Origin: Thiotrichales bacterium
GTDB lineage: Bacteria; Pseudomonadota; Gammaproteobacteria; HK1
DNA length: 36,474 nt
Direction: 5' to 3'
Assembly: GCA_026709935.1 (NCBI GenBank)
Contig: JAPOSC010000074.1
Span: 1-36,474, forward strand
Positions 23,929-32,694 of the stretch are shown piece after piece (positions within the stretch are counted from its first letter, which is position 1; each line of letters begins with the position of its first letter). Position numbers and translations under genes: made by a program. The notes under the pieces were generated by a model. That model was given only the letters and a program-made list of their open reading frames with translations, was not told the DNA's origin and did not search any database.

Positions 23929-24909
23929 TCAGGATCGACCGGTGCGGATGCGAGGGTCGATGATGCGGTACGTGAGATCGGTGAGCAGGTTGGCCACTAC
24001 TACCATCCCCGAGGCGAAGAACAGGATTCCGAGGATGGTCGGGTGGTCGCGGCGCAGGATCGACTCGAACGCGAGCTGCCCCAGTCCCGGCCAGTTGTAG
24101 ACCGTCTCCACCAGCACCGCGCCGGAGAGCATGCTGCCGAACTGCAGGCCGGCCAGGGTCACCACCGGCAGGACGGCGTTGCGCAGCGCGTGCTTGTAGA
24201 GCACCACCCGTTCGCTCAGCCCCTTGGCGCGCGCTGTCCTGACGTAGTCCGCACCGAGCACGTCGAGCATGCTCGCGCGCGAGATCCGGCTGTACTGGGC
24301 GAGGAAGATGATGCCGAGGGTAAAGGCCGGCAGTATGAGGTGGTGGAGAACATCGACGGCCAGGGCAAGACCGGTGGCACCGAGCCGCACGTCGTACATG
24401 CCCGACAGGGGAAACAGCGGAATCATGGCCGAGAAGACGATGAGCAGCATGATCCCGGTCCAGAACACCGGGGCCGAGTAGCCCACGAGCGACAGCACGG
24501 TGATGAGGTTGCTGAACAGCCCTTCCGGGTTGCGGGCGGCGAGCACTCCGAGGAAGGAGCCGAGAGTCACCGCCAGCGTCATCGCGGTCATCACCAGCAG
24601 AACCGTTGGCCCGAGCCGGGCCAGGATGAGATCCATCACCGGGGTGTTGAAGAACAGCGAGTCCCCGAGATCCCCCGATAGCATGCGCTTCATGTACACC
24701 AGGAGCTGGTGGTGGAGCGGCTCGTCCAGCCCGTAAGTGCGGCGGATATCCTCGATGATCTCCTCCGTCGCGCCACCCATTTCGCCGGCGATGGTGAGCG
24801 CCGGGTCGCCCGGGGCGAGGCGGATCAGGAGGAAGTTGAGGACGACGACCGCCGCGATCAGCGCCGCCGCGTAGAAGAGGCGGCGTCCGAGAATGATGGT
24901 GAGCTGCAT
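23929..24909 (-). CDS. oppB: oligopeptide-type ABC transporter permease (OppB/DppB)
   Basis: This 326-residue permease starts with a helix (FYAAALIAAVVVLNFLLIRLAPGDP), shows the conserved YGLDEPL segment and the periplasmic loop, and has five more helices. The EAA loop is DYVRTARAKGLSERVVLYKHALRNA. The C-terminus ends in DPRIR, common in the family. A 217-bp gap with a short dyad (GACGGC-GCCGTC near 25078-25094) separates it from the binding-protein gene, which may lower permease expression relative to the binding protein. Confidence 0.94.
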   Translation of the reverse strand: MQLTIILGRRLFYAAALIAAVVVLNFLLIRLAPGDPALTIAGEMGGATEEIIEDIRRTYGLDEPLHHQLLVYMKRMLSGDLGDSLFFNTPVMDLILARLGPTVLLVMTAMTLAVTLGSFLGVLAARNPEGLFSNLITVLSLVGYSAPVFWTGIMLLIVFSAMIPLFPLSGMYDVRLGATGLALAVDVLHHLILPAFTLGIIFLAQYSRISRASMLDVLGADYVRTARAKGLSERVVLYKHALRNAVLPVVTLAGLQFGSMLSGAVLVETVYNWPGLGQLAFESILRRDHPTILGILFFASGMVVVANLLTDLTYRIIDPRIRTGRS

Positions 24910-25126
24910 GGTGGGTCCGAAAGGCGGGCGGTCGATCAGAAGATTGCCGCGGCGGGGAGGCGATGTCCCTCAAGGGCGGGGCAGGACCTTCTTGCAAGTT
25001 CGCCCGTATGATTTGCGGGCCATCGGTTTGGCCGTCGGCTGGAGAGCCGAGTCGGACCGCGCCTTGGGATGAGGGACGACGGCACTGCGCCGTCCCCCAC
25101 CATTGCCCGCCTGGCCGCGGTTCGCC

Positions 25127-26716
25127 TCAGCGGTCGAGCCAGACCTGGTCCATCGGTTGCATCGCTCCCCATACCGTCTCCGGCGGGTTCATCACCGAAT
25201 TCCGGTACGCCGTGACGTAAGGCTCCTGGTTGATGTAGTAGAGCGGCAGATCCCGGCTGACGTGGAGCTGGAAATCCCCGTACAGCGCCTTGCGCTTGTC
25301 GAAGTCCAGCGTCCGTCCCGCCTCCTTAAGCAGCGCGTCCACTTCCTCGTTGCAGTAGCCCTGAGTGTTCGACCAGATCTGCTTCTTGATGTTGTCGCAG
25401 AGGTAGATGCGGTGCACCCCGATGACCGGGTCGGGATAGTTCCAGTGGTTGTTCATGGTGAACTGGTAGTCCCACGAGGAGATCTGCTGCGCCCAGCTCG
25501 GGAAATCCGCCGGAGCCCGCAGCTCCACGTCGATCCCCACCTTCTTGAGCTGCGACTTGAGGTAGTTCGCGCCGTTGGTGAGGCTGTCGATGTGAAAGGT
25601 GGGGTAGTCGAGCGTCACCTTCATGCGTACGCCGTCCTCGTCCGGCTTGTAGCCCGCCTCGTCGAGCAGCGCCGCGGCCCGCTCCAGGTCCACTTCGTAC
25701 TTGTTCAGCTCGTCGGAGTGGAAGGGGCTCGCACGGTAGAACGGGCTGTATCCCGGGTGCGGCACGCCCCCGTGCAGCTTGCCCACCATGAAATCCTGGT
25801 CGATGGCGTAGGCCACTGCGGCCCGCACGCGCACATCGTCGAATGGCGCGTTGCGCATGTTGAATTCGACGTAGTTGATGGGGCCGAGCGCCTCGTAGCC
25901 TCTGGTCGACACGTTGAGATCGGGGTTCTCCTCCATCTTCGGGATGTCGCGGAAGCGCACCCGGGCGAACGGGTAGTAGTCCACCTCGCCCTTCTCAAGC
26001 GCAAGCAGGGCGACCGAGGCCTCCTTGATGAACTTGATGATGATGCGGTCCAGATAGGGCCGGCCCTCGATGAAGAAGTCGTCGTTGCGCTCCAGGATGA
26101 CGTGCTGACCCTTGACCCATTCCTTGTACTTGAACGGACCGGACCCGATCGGCATGGCGTTCATCGGGTGGGTCTTGGGCTCCTGGCCGTCACCGAAAAC
26201 GTGCTCCGGGATGACCGGCATCAGAAGTGGGGCCAGCGCCTGCATCAGCGCCGGGTGCGGCTTCTTCAGCCGGATGACCGCGGTGTGCGGATCCGGAGTG
26301 TCAACGCGGTCCACCGCGTCGAACATCGCGATGCCGAAGGGGTGGTTCGCTTTGACGGTGGCGAGCGAGAACGCGACATCCTTGGACGTGATCGGCTCTC
26401 CATCGTGAAACCGGGCGTTCTCGACGAGGTGGAAGGTGTAGCTCATTCCGTCGCCGGAGACTTCCCAGCTCTTGGCGAGGTAGGGATGGGGCACGAACTT
26501 GTCGTCGACGCGCACCAGTCCGGCGAAGATCTGGGTGCCGGGTACGCCGGTGGCGCCGCCCGACTGCACGGCTGGATTGAGGTGACGCACACCGGCACCC
26601 GCGCCGACGACGAGAGTACCGCCCGGTTTGGGTTCGGCGGCGTGAACGGGGCTGGCAAGCCCGGCGATGGCGAGACTGACGATCGCGATGCGCGCGATCG
26701 AACGCACGATGCTCAT
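25127..26716 (-). CDS. extracellular solute-binding protein, family 5
   Basis: The 529-residue protein is the periplasmic ligand receptor of the ABC transporter. It has a Sec signal peptide (MSIVRSIARIAIVSLAIAG, cleavage after VHAA or so), the SBP_bac_5 opening PKPGGTLVVG, LAKSWEVSGDGMSYTFHL, RFHDGEPITSKDVAFSL and a C-terminal FQLHVSRDLPLYYIN segment. AAGGAG lies eight bases before ATG 26716. The ligand is not evident: family members bind peptides, opines, nickel or other amides. The amidohydrolase at the head of the same gene run suggests an amide-type compound. Confidence 0.93.
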   Translation of the reverse strand: MSIVRSIARIAIVSLAIAGLASPVHAAEPKPGGTLVVGAGAGVRHLNPAVQSGGATGVPGTQIFAGLVRVDDKFVPHPYLAKSWEVSGDGMSYTFHLVENARFHDGEPITSKDVAFSLATVKANHPFGIAMFDAVDRVDTPDPHTAVIRLKKPHPALMQALAPLLMPVIPEHVFGDGQEPKTHPMNAMPIGSGPFKYKEWVKGQHVILERNDDFFIEGRPYLDRIIIKFIKEASVALLALEKGEVDYYPFARVRFRDIPKMEENPDLNVSTRGYEALGPINYVEFNMRNAPFDDVRVRAAVAYAIDQDFMVGKLHGGVPHPGYSPFYRASPFHSDELNKYEVDLERAAALLDEAGYKPDEDGVRMKVTLDYPTFHIDSLTNGANYLKSQLKKVGIDVELRAPADFPSWAQQISSWDYQFTMNNHWNYPDPVIGVHRIYLCDNIKKQIWSNTQGYCNEEVDALLKEAGRTLDFDKRKALYGDFQLHVSRDLPLYYINQEPYVTAYRNSVMNPPETVWGAMQPMDQVWLDR

Positions 26717-26939
26717 GGGTCGCTCCTTCGCGTGATGTGTGAGGTGGTGGGCGGACCCCTCCTTCGTCAGATGATGCGGAAACGGAACGGCCCTGCGCCG
26801 CTCAGTGCTGCTCGGGTTTGCGCCGAATCGTCTGCGCGGTTCCAACCGTGGCGCTGCCGGCGCCTCGCGTGCAGCCGGAACGAGGGTAGATGCAAGCTCT
26901 TCGGTCGGTCAAGGGAAAGCGCCGGGGTGCGAAACGACG

Positions 26940-27986
26940 TCAGGGCACGGGCGCGATTCTCCGTGCGGCCCGTTCGATGGGGCCGGCCGGTCCGACTCCG
27001 ATGAGGTCGATCGCGGAATCGCCACCGATCCCGAGGGCAGCCGGGAGGTGCAACGGAGCGGGCTCCAGCGACCATCGGCGGCCGACGCCCTGCAGGATAC
27101 GGGGCCGGTCCGGATCCTCGCGCAGCCGGACGACACCCTTGAACCGCATGACCGTGCCGGGGATTGCATCGAGGGCCGTGACGAGCGCCGCCCGCTCCAG
27201 TGGCTCGCCGGCGCGACAGCTCACGCGAACGAAGGGCGGGTGAGCGTTGCGGTCTGTCGCGGCATGAGATTCGGGCTCCATCCGGTTGGATGGCTCAGAC
27301 GCCGGCGAGACCGGCACGTTCGGGGAGTGGGAGCGGATTCTGCCGTTGCCGAACCCTTCATGGAGACCGCCGGACCCGTGCAGATCGACTCCGAGCACGA
27401 CGGCCGGGGCGACTCGGCCGTGACTGGTCTCGATCTGCGTGGACCGGGGCGCACGCCGAGTGAGCCACCGCGCCGCAGAGCGACGTGTGGACGCGTCGAC
27501 CCGATCGGACTTGTTGGCGACGATCAGATCGGCCGCCTCGATCTGGCGAACGACCAGATCTCCCACGAACCGGTCTTTCCCCCGAGAGCGGATCGTCTCC
27601 AGGTCGACCACCGTGAGGACCGCATCCAGCCGCACGCCGGGCCATCCACCCGCGTAGCGGGCCGCTTTCGCCGGTTCCGCGACTCCACTCGTCTCCACCA
27701 CGATGCGTTCGGGTGGCTCGTCGGCCCGGATCTGTGTGTCGAGGGCGGTGCCGAAATCGTCCGCGATGCTGCAGCACACGCAGCCGTTGGTCAGGGTGAC
27801 GGTGTTCGCGTCGCGCCGGGCGACGAGTGCCGCATCGAGGCCGAGCGCGCCGAAGTCGTTGACAAGCACCGCGATCCGCTCGCCACCGGCATGGGTGAGG
27901 AGATGGTTGAGGAGCGAGGTCTTTCCGGCCCCGAGATAGCCTCCTATCAGCGTGACCGGAATTCTCCCAGTTGCGGACATGTTCAT
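26940..27986 (-). CDS. COG0523/CobW-type GTPase, putative metallochaperone
   Basis: COG0523 G3E GTPases deliver Zn or other metals to target enzymes. The 348-residue product has the P-loop GGYLGAGKTS (residues 15-24), the family metal motif GCVCCS (C69, C71, C72), VVETSGVAEP and an NKSD base-specificity motif, then a CobW C-terminal domain. Between the halves is a linker with several His residues (about 215-260). ATG 27986 is chosen because the P-loop strand follows directly; a longer frame is open. It lies 82 bp after an amidohydrolase with Zn-binding motifs and before the transporter genes, so the amidohydrolase is a plausible client. That pairing is inference. Confidence 0.88.
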   Translation of the reverse strand: MNMSATGRIPVTLIGGYLGAGKTSLLNHLLTHAGGERIAVLVNDFGALGLDAALVARRDANTVTLTNGCVCCSIADDFGTALDTQIRADEPPERIVVETSGVAEPAKAARYAGGWPGVRLDAVLTVVDLETIRSRGKDRFVGDLVVRQIEAADLIVANKSDRVDASTRRSAARWLTRRAPRSTQIETSHGRVAPAVVLGVDLHGSGGLHEGFGNGRIRSHSPNVPVSPASEPSNRMEPESHAATDRNAHPPFVRVSCRAGEPLERAALVTALDAIPGTVMRFKGVVRLREDPDRPRILQGVGRRWSLEPAPLHLPAALGIGGDSAIDLIGVGPAGPIERAARRIAPVP

Positions 27987-28068
27987 CGGATCGCGCACCT
28001 TCGTCCACGCAGCGCCCGACGTCGCGGGGTTCGGCCCCGTGCCTGGACTGCGCTGGGTGTGAACGCGC

Positions 28069-29709
28069 TCATCGGATGGCAAACGGTCGCCCCTCGAACA
28101 CCGTGCCCCACACGGGAATGTCCTTCAGCGCTTCCACCGGCTCCTCGAACGGGTCCGCCTCCAGCACGGTGAAGTCGGCGCGCTTGCCGGCGCGGATGCT
28201 GCCGATCTCGTCCTCCATGCCGAGCACGAAGGCCGCGTCTATGGTGATGGCGCGCAGCGCCTGCTCCAGTGTGAGCCGCTCTTCGGGACCCGCCACCTCG
28301 CCCGAAGCGCAGATCCGGTTGGTCGCGACCCATGCATGATGAAGGGGCTGCGCCGGAGCCATCGTGAAGTCGGAGTGAAGCGCGAGCGGAATCCCCTCGC
28401 GCACCACTGTACCGAGTCGGGCCATCCGGGTCGCCCGCTCGTGACCGATGCTGTGCCTCCAGTATGCGTCGGCCAGCTCGTGGACGTAATGCACGTTGGC
28501 GGAGACCAGTCCGCCCAGACGTGCGAGGCGGCGGATCTGCTCGGGTGTCGAGAGTCCGAAATGCTCGATGGTGAATCGGTGGTCGAAGCGTGGCCGCTCC
28601 CACTGGAGCTTCGCGAGCACCTCGATCGCGAGCTCCAGGCCCAGATCGCCGGTGCAGTGCACATGGATGCGGTACCCCTCGTTCCAGAATGCCCGCGCCA
28701 GCGCCTCGAAACGCTCCGGCGCCATCAGCCACTCTCCGTGATGACCGTCGATGAAGCCCGGAGGCTGGACTTGCATCAGCTCCGCGAAGAACCCACCGTC
28801 GGTGAAGAGCTTGACGTGGTCGTGGAATGAGAGCCGGCCCGCTTCGAGCTCCCGGAGCGCCCGCACCCGCGCAAGCTCGGACTCCATCCCCGCGCTGCCG
28901 GGATCCTTCACCCGCGGCACCATGTGGACGCGGAACGGGGTGTCGTCGCGGTCGAGCACGTCGCACAGCGCTTCCCACTCCCGCTCCTGGTCGAAGAGCG
29001 CAAACGCCATGTCCGCGATGGTGGTGTGCCCGCCGTGGTGGATGGCCTGCCGCACGCGCCGCAGGCCATCGCGGAATCGCTTGTGATCCAGCAGGTGCGG
29101 GGCCATCCGGGCGTTGGCGACGGCGAGGCCGGTTTCGAAGAAGTGGCCGGTCGCCGCGTCGATCTGGGGGTGGCGCTCCAGCGTGTCCTCATCGAGGTCC
29201 ATCCAGCGCAGCGCCGCATCGTTGGCATAGATCGCATGGAAGGAGCGCTGCCAGACCACCACCGGGCGGGATGCGGAAATCCGGTTCAGGGCCTCGCGGT
29301 GCATCGGGCCGTGCCAGATCTCGTGGTAGCCCCAGGTGATCAGGGGCTCCGAGGAATCGGCGAGCGAACGTTCGATCTTGCGCAGGCGCGCGAGGTACGC
29401 ATCCGCCCCGTGCGTCGGCGCGACGGTTCCCCAGGGGAGGCGCCACTCCATGGCAGTAATGAAGTGCAGCGGCAGCAGCACCGCTGCCATCGGCGGATGG
29501 AGATGGGGGTCGATGAAGCCGGGCAGAAGGACGTGGCGCTCGAAGGTCCGGTCCACCACGTGCGGATGCACGTCAAGCCAGGGCCGGAGGGTATCCAGGG
29601 TGCCGGCTTCCACGATCCTTCCGTCGCGCACTGCCACCGCGTCCGCCCGCGGCATCGAGGGGTTCATGGTGTGAATCCGGCGCGCGGTGTAGACGGTGAT
29701 CTTCGACAT
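28069..29709 (-). CDS. YtcJ-type metal-dependent amidohydrolase
   Basis: The 546-residue protein belongs to amidohydrolase family 3 (YtcJ-like; N-substituted formamide deformylase and relatives), which cleave amide bonds with one or two metal ions. Visible metal ligands are H69 and H71 in GFIDPHLHP, the His pair in YRIHVHCTGDLG, the His of FTIEHFGLS, and the HSDFTMAP aspartate near the end. The N-terminus ITVYTARRIHTMNP and the C-terminal GSIRAGKRADFTVLEADPFE close the small beta domain, so the gene is complete. It heads the minus-strand run with the metallochaperone and the Opp-type importer. Divergent from the TauE-like gene, 137 bp apart. Substrate not known. Confidence 0.92.
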   Translation of the reverse strand: MSKITVYTARRIHTMNPSMPRADAVAVRDGRIVEAGTLDTLRPWLDVHPHVVDRTFERHVLLPGFIDPHLHPPMAAVLLPLHFITAMEWRLPWGTVAPTHGADAYLARLRKIERSLADSSEPLITWGYHEIWHGPMHREALNRISASRPVVVWQRSFHAIYANDAALRWMDLDEDTLERHPQIDAATGHFFETGLAVANARMAPHLLDHKRFRDGLRRVRQAIHHGGHTTIADMAFALFDQEREWEALCDVLDRDDTPFRVHMVPRVKDPGSAGMESELARVRALRELEAGRLSFHDHVKLFTDGGFFAELMQVQPPGFIDGHHGEWLMAPERFEALARAFWNEGYRIHVHCTGDLGLELAIEVLAKLQWERPRFDHRFTIEHFGLSTPEQIRRLARLGGLVSANVHYVHELADAYWRHSIGHERATRMARLGTVVREGIPLALHSDFTMAPAQPLHHAWVATNRICASGEVAGPEERLTLEQALRAITIDAAFVLGMEDEIGSIRAGKRADFTVLEADPFEEPVEALKDIPVWGTVFEGRPFAIR

Positions 29710-29846
29710 GCACGGACCCCCGACCAGCGAGAACGACCGTCATGGTACGGAGCGCGGGAGATGCGCGGAGTATACCCGAGTACCATCCACCGCACTGCCG
29801 AGTGCGGGCGGGCTCCCCGGGCGACGCACTGCGGTGCGATGGTGTG

Positions 29847-30581
29847 ATGGACGGACTCTCGATCGCGATCGTCATGCTGACGTTCCTTCTCGCGGGCGGC
29901 GTGAAGGGCGTGGTGGGGCTCGGCCTCCCGACCGTCTCGATCGCACTGCTCTCGGCCGCGTTCGGGATCGAGGCCGCGCTGCCGCTGCTGGTCATTCCAT
30001 CGTTCGTGACCAATGTCTGGCAGGGTGCGGTCGGTGGGCACGCGACGGCGCTGTTCAGACGCTTCGGTATTGCTCTCGCCATCATCCCGGTCACGACGTG
30101 GTTCGGCTACCACTACATCTTCGCCGCAGCGCCGGAGACGATGGACCGCGTACTCGGCGTGGCGCTGCTCGTCTATGCGGGGCTCGGTCTCCGGACGACG
30201 AGGTTGTCGGTGCCGCTACGGGCGGAGCCGGTGCTGACGCCGATCGTCGGGATCCTCAACGGCCTCGTCACCGGCGTCACCGGCACCTTCGTGGTTCCCA
30301 TCGTGATGTACCTCGAAGCCCTCGGCCTCGACCGCGACGAGATGGTCCAGATGATGGGTATCACGTTCAGCATCTCGACCGCCGCGCTCGCCGGGGTGCT
30401 CATGTGGCACGGTGCGTACCAGGTCGGTGCCGGTCTGGTGTCCGCGGCCGCGGTGGTGCCGGCGATCCTCGGGATGATGCTGGGGGCACGGTTGCGGGCT
30501 CGTCTCACCCCCGCCACCTTTCGTACCTGGCTGCTCCTCGGGCTCGGTGCCATCGGCCTGAAGCTTCTCGTGACGGGGTGA
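29847..30581 (+). CDS. TauE/SafE (TSUP) family membrane permease
   Basis: The 244-residue protein has about seven to eight hydrophobic helices and the two TSUP halves: KGVVGLGLPTVSIALLS in the first and NGLVTGVTGTFVVPIVMYLEALG in the second. TSUP proteins export sulfite, sulfoacetate or other small anions. ATG 29847 is preferred because the first helix follows directly; the open frame upstream lacks coding character. Given the sulfur genes earlier in the window, sulfite-type export is a possibility, but its immediate neighbours give no support. Confidence 0.88.
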   Translation: MDGLSIAIVMLTFLLAGGVKGVVGLGLPTVSIALLSAAFGIEAALPLLVIPSFVTNVWQGAVGGHATALFRRFGIALAIIPVTTWFGYHYIFAAAPETMDRVLGVALLVYAGLGLRTTRLSVPLRAEPVLTPIVGILNGLVTGVTGTFVVPIVMYLEALGLDRDEMVQMMGITFSISTAALAGVLMWHGAYQVGAGLVSAAAVVPAILGMMLGARLRARLTPATFRTWLLLGLGAIGLKLLVTG

Positions 30582-30930
30582 AGCCGCGGTAGTTTCAACC
30601 CCGAGCCGATCGCACGGTCATTCCGGGCGGCGGGGCTCCGGCGAATCCGATGCGCTTGCTTGCCGCTCGATCGGGCGCGTCGAGCGTTCGGGGGTACGAG
30701 AGTGATTTCGGGCCGGGCAAATCCCGGGTACTGCGTCATTTTTGCTTTCCACCAGTCCTCGGAATCCGCAGCGGCTGAGACGGGACAGTAGAGGCCGGTC
30801 CTGGCTGCGTGTGTCTGCTTGGGGAGGGGCGAGGCGAAATCCCGAGCAATTCCAAAGCAGTAGTTCGGGCAGGGGCCCCGCAGGGGCTTGCAATACGTGC
30901 CGGATCGGGAATATCGTGCCTGTCATTGTA
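30582..30930. other. intergenic region before the AbrB/PIN pair
   Basis: No supported gene is seen in these 349 bp. A small GC hairpin (CCCC-GCA-GGGG near 30876-30886) and then an AT-richer stretch lead into the palindrome at 30931. I could not define a convincing -35/-10 pair. Confidence 0.45.
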
Positions 30931-30945
30931 TTTTGTGACACAAAA
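30931..30945. promoter_or_regulatory. 15-bp perfect palindrome, candidate antitoxin operator
   Basis: TTTTGTG-A-CACAAAA is a perfect inverted repeat with 7-bp arms, set in an AT-rich patch unlike the surrounding DNA. It ends 9 bp upstream of the GTG start chosen for the AbrB-type antitoxin, a usual location for autorepression of toxin-antitoxin operons. Confidence 0.5.
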
Positions 30946-30954
30946 GATAAAGAC

Positions 30955-31227
30955 GTGGCATATTCCAGACTCCATGCCGAGGTCCAGTTCGGAGCGCAGG
31001 GGCGAGTGGTGGTTCCGTCGCCGATTCGCAGGGCGCTCGGGTTCCGGCCCGGCGATACGCTGGTGGCCCGGGTCGAAGACGATCACCTGGTGATCGAGCG
31101 GCCTGAATCCGTGGAACGCCGGATACGGGACCGCTTTCGCAAGTCCCGCGGCCGCAGCCTCGCCGGGGAGCTCATCGCCGAACGCCGCGAGGAGGCCCGG
31201 CGCGAGCCCGACGAGCGCGAGTCGTGA
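30955..31227 (+). CDS. AbrB/MazE/SpoVT-type antitoxin
   Basis: The 90-residue product has an N-terminal swapped-hairpin DNA-binding domain (VQFGAQGRVVVPSPIRRALGF and RPGDTLVARVEDDHLVIERP) and a C-terminal Arg/Glu-rich helix (LAGELIAERREEARRE) that would cover the toxin. GTG 30955 gives the normal family length. GTG 30916 is also in frame, but it would put the palindrome inside the gene. The stop overlaps the start of the PIN toxin gene (GTGA). Confidence 0.82.
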   Translation: MAYSRLHAEVQFGAQGRVVVPSPIRRALGFRPGDTLVARVEDDHLVIERPESVERRIRDRFRKSRGRSLAGELIAERREEARREPDERES

Positions 31228-31604
31228 GCGTGGTGCTCGATGCGTCGGCGCTCCTCGCGTATCTGCAGAGCGAACCCGGCGGCGAGCGGGTGCGAGAGGT
31301 GCTCGCGCAATCCGTCATGTCGAGCGTGAACTGGTCGGAAGTCATCGGAAAGGCCCGGGACGATGGGGTCGACACGCGCGGCCTGCGCGAAGATCTCGCA
31401 TCCCTCGGCCTGGCGATCGAGCCGTTCTCGGCCGAGCAGGCGGAGATCGCCGGCCGTATCAGGGAGCGCACCAGGGCGTTCGGACTCTCTCTCGGTGACC
31501 GGGCGTGCCTCGCGCTCGGAAGCGATCGCGGCGAAGCCGTCTACACCGCGGACCGCGCCTGGTTGCAGCCAGCCCTCGGGATCGAGGTCGAGGCGATCCG
31601 GTAA
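31224..31604 (+). CDS. vapC: PIN-domain ribonuclease toxin (VapC type)
   Basis: The 126-residue protein keeps all four acidic active-site residues of PIN nucleases: D6 in VVLDASALLAYL, E39 in NWSEVIGK, D92 in LSLGDRACLALG and D110 in VYTADRAW. Such toxins cleave tRNA or rRNA when freed from their antitoxin. The GTG start overlaps the antitoxin stop. Unlike the pair at the left end of the window, this module looks intact. Confidence 0.88.
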   Translation: MSVVLDASALLAYLQSEPGGERVREVLAQSVMSSVNWSEVIGKARDDGVDTRGLREDLASLGLAIEPFSAEQAEIAGRIRERTRAFGLSLGDRACLALGSDRGEAVYTADRAWLQPALGIEVEAIR

Positions 31605-31821
31605 CCGGCCTGGTCGTTGCGTCGGGCCGGCCGCGGTACTGCTACCTGCGGCTCGTAGCGCCGCGCCGCCATCGCCGCCGCCCGGGTGGCGGCAACGGCG
31701 TGATGCGAGAGATGCACGATGCTGTCGGCATCCATGCCGAAGGTGAAGGTGACCGCCCCGCGGACGCTTGCGGGCCGGGGCGGGGGATTGACGGTCGTGG
31801 CCCGCGGGCCGGTGGTGAAGC

Positions 31822-32220
31822 CTACGCGGTCGAGTCGGCGTAGGTGATGATGCCGATGACTCCGCCCGTGGGGTCCTGGATGATCGACATGCGCCCGATC
31901 GTGGGGATGTCCATCGGGCCCGCAAGCACGCGGCCGCCCGCCGCGGCGACCCGGGCAGTGCGGGCATCGACGTCGTCGACGGTGACGTAGGATGTCCAGG
32001 CCGTCGGCGCCAGGGACGCCGGCCCCTCCGACGGCTTCGCCATCAGGCCGGCCACCTCCTGACCGTCGGCCTTGAACGTCGTGTAGGGACCCGTCCCGAC
32101 GTCCATGACTTCAGTGTCCCATCCGAGCACGCCCGTGTAGAAGTCGCGTGCCCTGTCGACATCGTCGGACATCAGGTCGCACCATCCGATATGGCCGTGG
32201 CTCTTCATGCGGTCGTCCAT
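31822..32220 (-). CDS. VOC (glyoxalase/dioxygenase) superfamily protein
   Basis: The 132-residue product has the two beta-alpha-beta-beta-beta repeats of the vicinal-oxygen-chelate fold: HIGWCDLMSDDVDRARDFYTGVLGWDTE in outline at the start and SYVTVDDVDARTARVAAAG followed by SIIQDPTGGVIGII. Members include glyoxalase I-like enzymes, dioxygenases and resistance proteins. This short form is common and rarely assigned. ATG 32220 or the Met at residue 5 could be the start. The 217 bp between it and the convergent PIN gene contain nothing I can support. Confidence 0.85.
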   Translation of the reverse strand: MDDRMKSHGHIGWCDLMSDDVDRARDFYTGVLGWDTEVMDVGTGPYTTFKADGQEVAGLMAKPSEGPASLAPTAWTSYVTVDDVDARTARVAAAGGRVLAGPMDIPTIGRMSIIQDPTGGVIGIITYADSTA

Positions 32221-32308
32221 GGGTTGTTCTCCGAATGCCGTTCGTCGGCGAAAAACGGGGTGGAGACTCTATCGCGTCCGTGCCGCGGCCGGCTACCGGT
32301 CGGTCCGG

Positions 32309-32391
32309 GTGCCTCACTTTGAAATTCCATCCGATGCCTCCGGCCTGCGGGCACCGACTTTCCCCAGAGTTCAGGAGTCGAAGTGAGGCAC
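32309..32391. repeat. 83-bp element with 11-bp terminal inverted repeats
   Basis: GTGCCTCACTT at 32309-32319 is the exact inverse of AAGTGAGGCAC at 32381-32391. Similarity continues outwards (TCCGG on both sides, with a 2-bp offset) and weakly inwards. The element lies in the gap between the VOC gene and the truncated SnoaL-like gene. It could be a small non-autonomous mobile element or a palindromic regulatory repeat. No transposase is present. Confidence 0.5.
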
Positions 32392-32441
32392 TACCGGACG
32401 AGTGGAAGCGATCCGGAGGTGCAGGTCCGCGACGGGTTGCC

Positions 32442-32681
32442 TCAGCCCGCCCAGGCCGCGCGCTGGAAGTGCGAACGCATCCGGTCCAGCACGTTCACGT
32501 CCATCTGCCGCATCTCGTCGAGCGGATGCGAACCGCGCCACGCGGCGTCGGGGTGGTAGAGCGACGCCAGCCGCTCCGCGAGGTCGGCGGGCGTCTCGAA
32601 CGCGGCCAGACGATACAGGGCGCGGTAGAGGCCGCGCTTGCCGGCGAGGATTCGGGCTTCGGCGGTGGATTGAGCGGGCAT
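32442..32681 (-). pseudogene. truncated SnoaL-like (NTF2-fold) protein
   Basis: The 79 codons read like the N-terminal third of SnoaL/NTF2-type small-molecule enzymes: GLYRALYRLAAFETPADLAERLASL then YHPDAAWRGSHPLDEM. Full-length relatives are some 130-300 residues. After DEM the sequence changes to an unrelated tail and stops. ATG 32681 is nine bases after GGGAG, and the gene begins 13 bp after the stop of the MetE-II-like gene, so it was probably co-transcribed. The inverted-repeat element at 32309-32391 lies 50 bp beyond its end, perhaps marking the rearrangement that truncated it. It might still be a short functional protein, but I think decay is more likely. Confidence 0.55.
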
Positions 32682-32694
32682 CCGGATCATCTCC

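Noticed and set aside
25103..27004. Long plus-strand ORF opposite the solute-binding protein gene
   Set aside because: It is a shadow frame. The sense strand encodes a complete SBP family 5 protein with signal peptide and Shine-Dalgarno.
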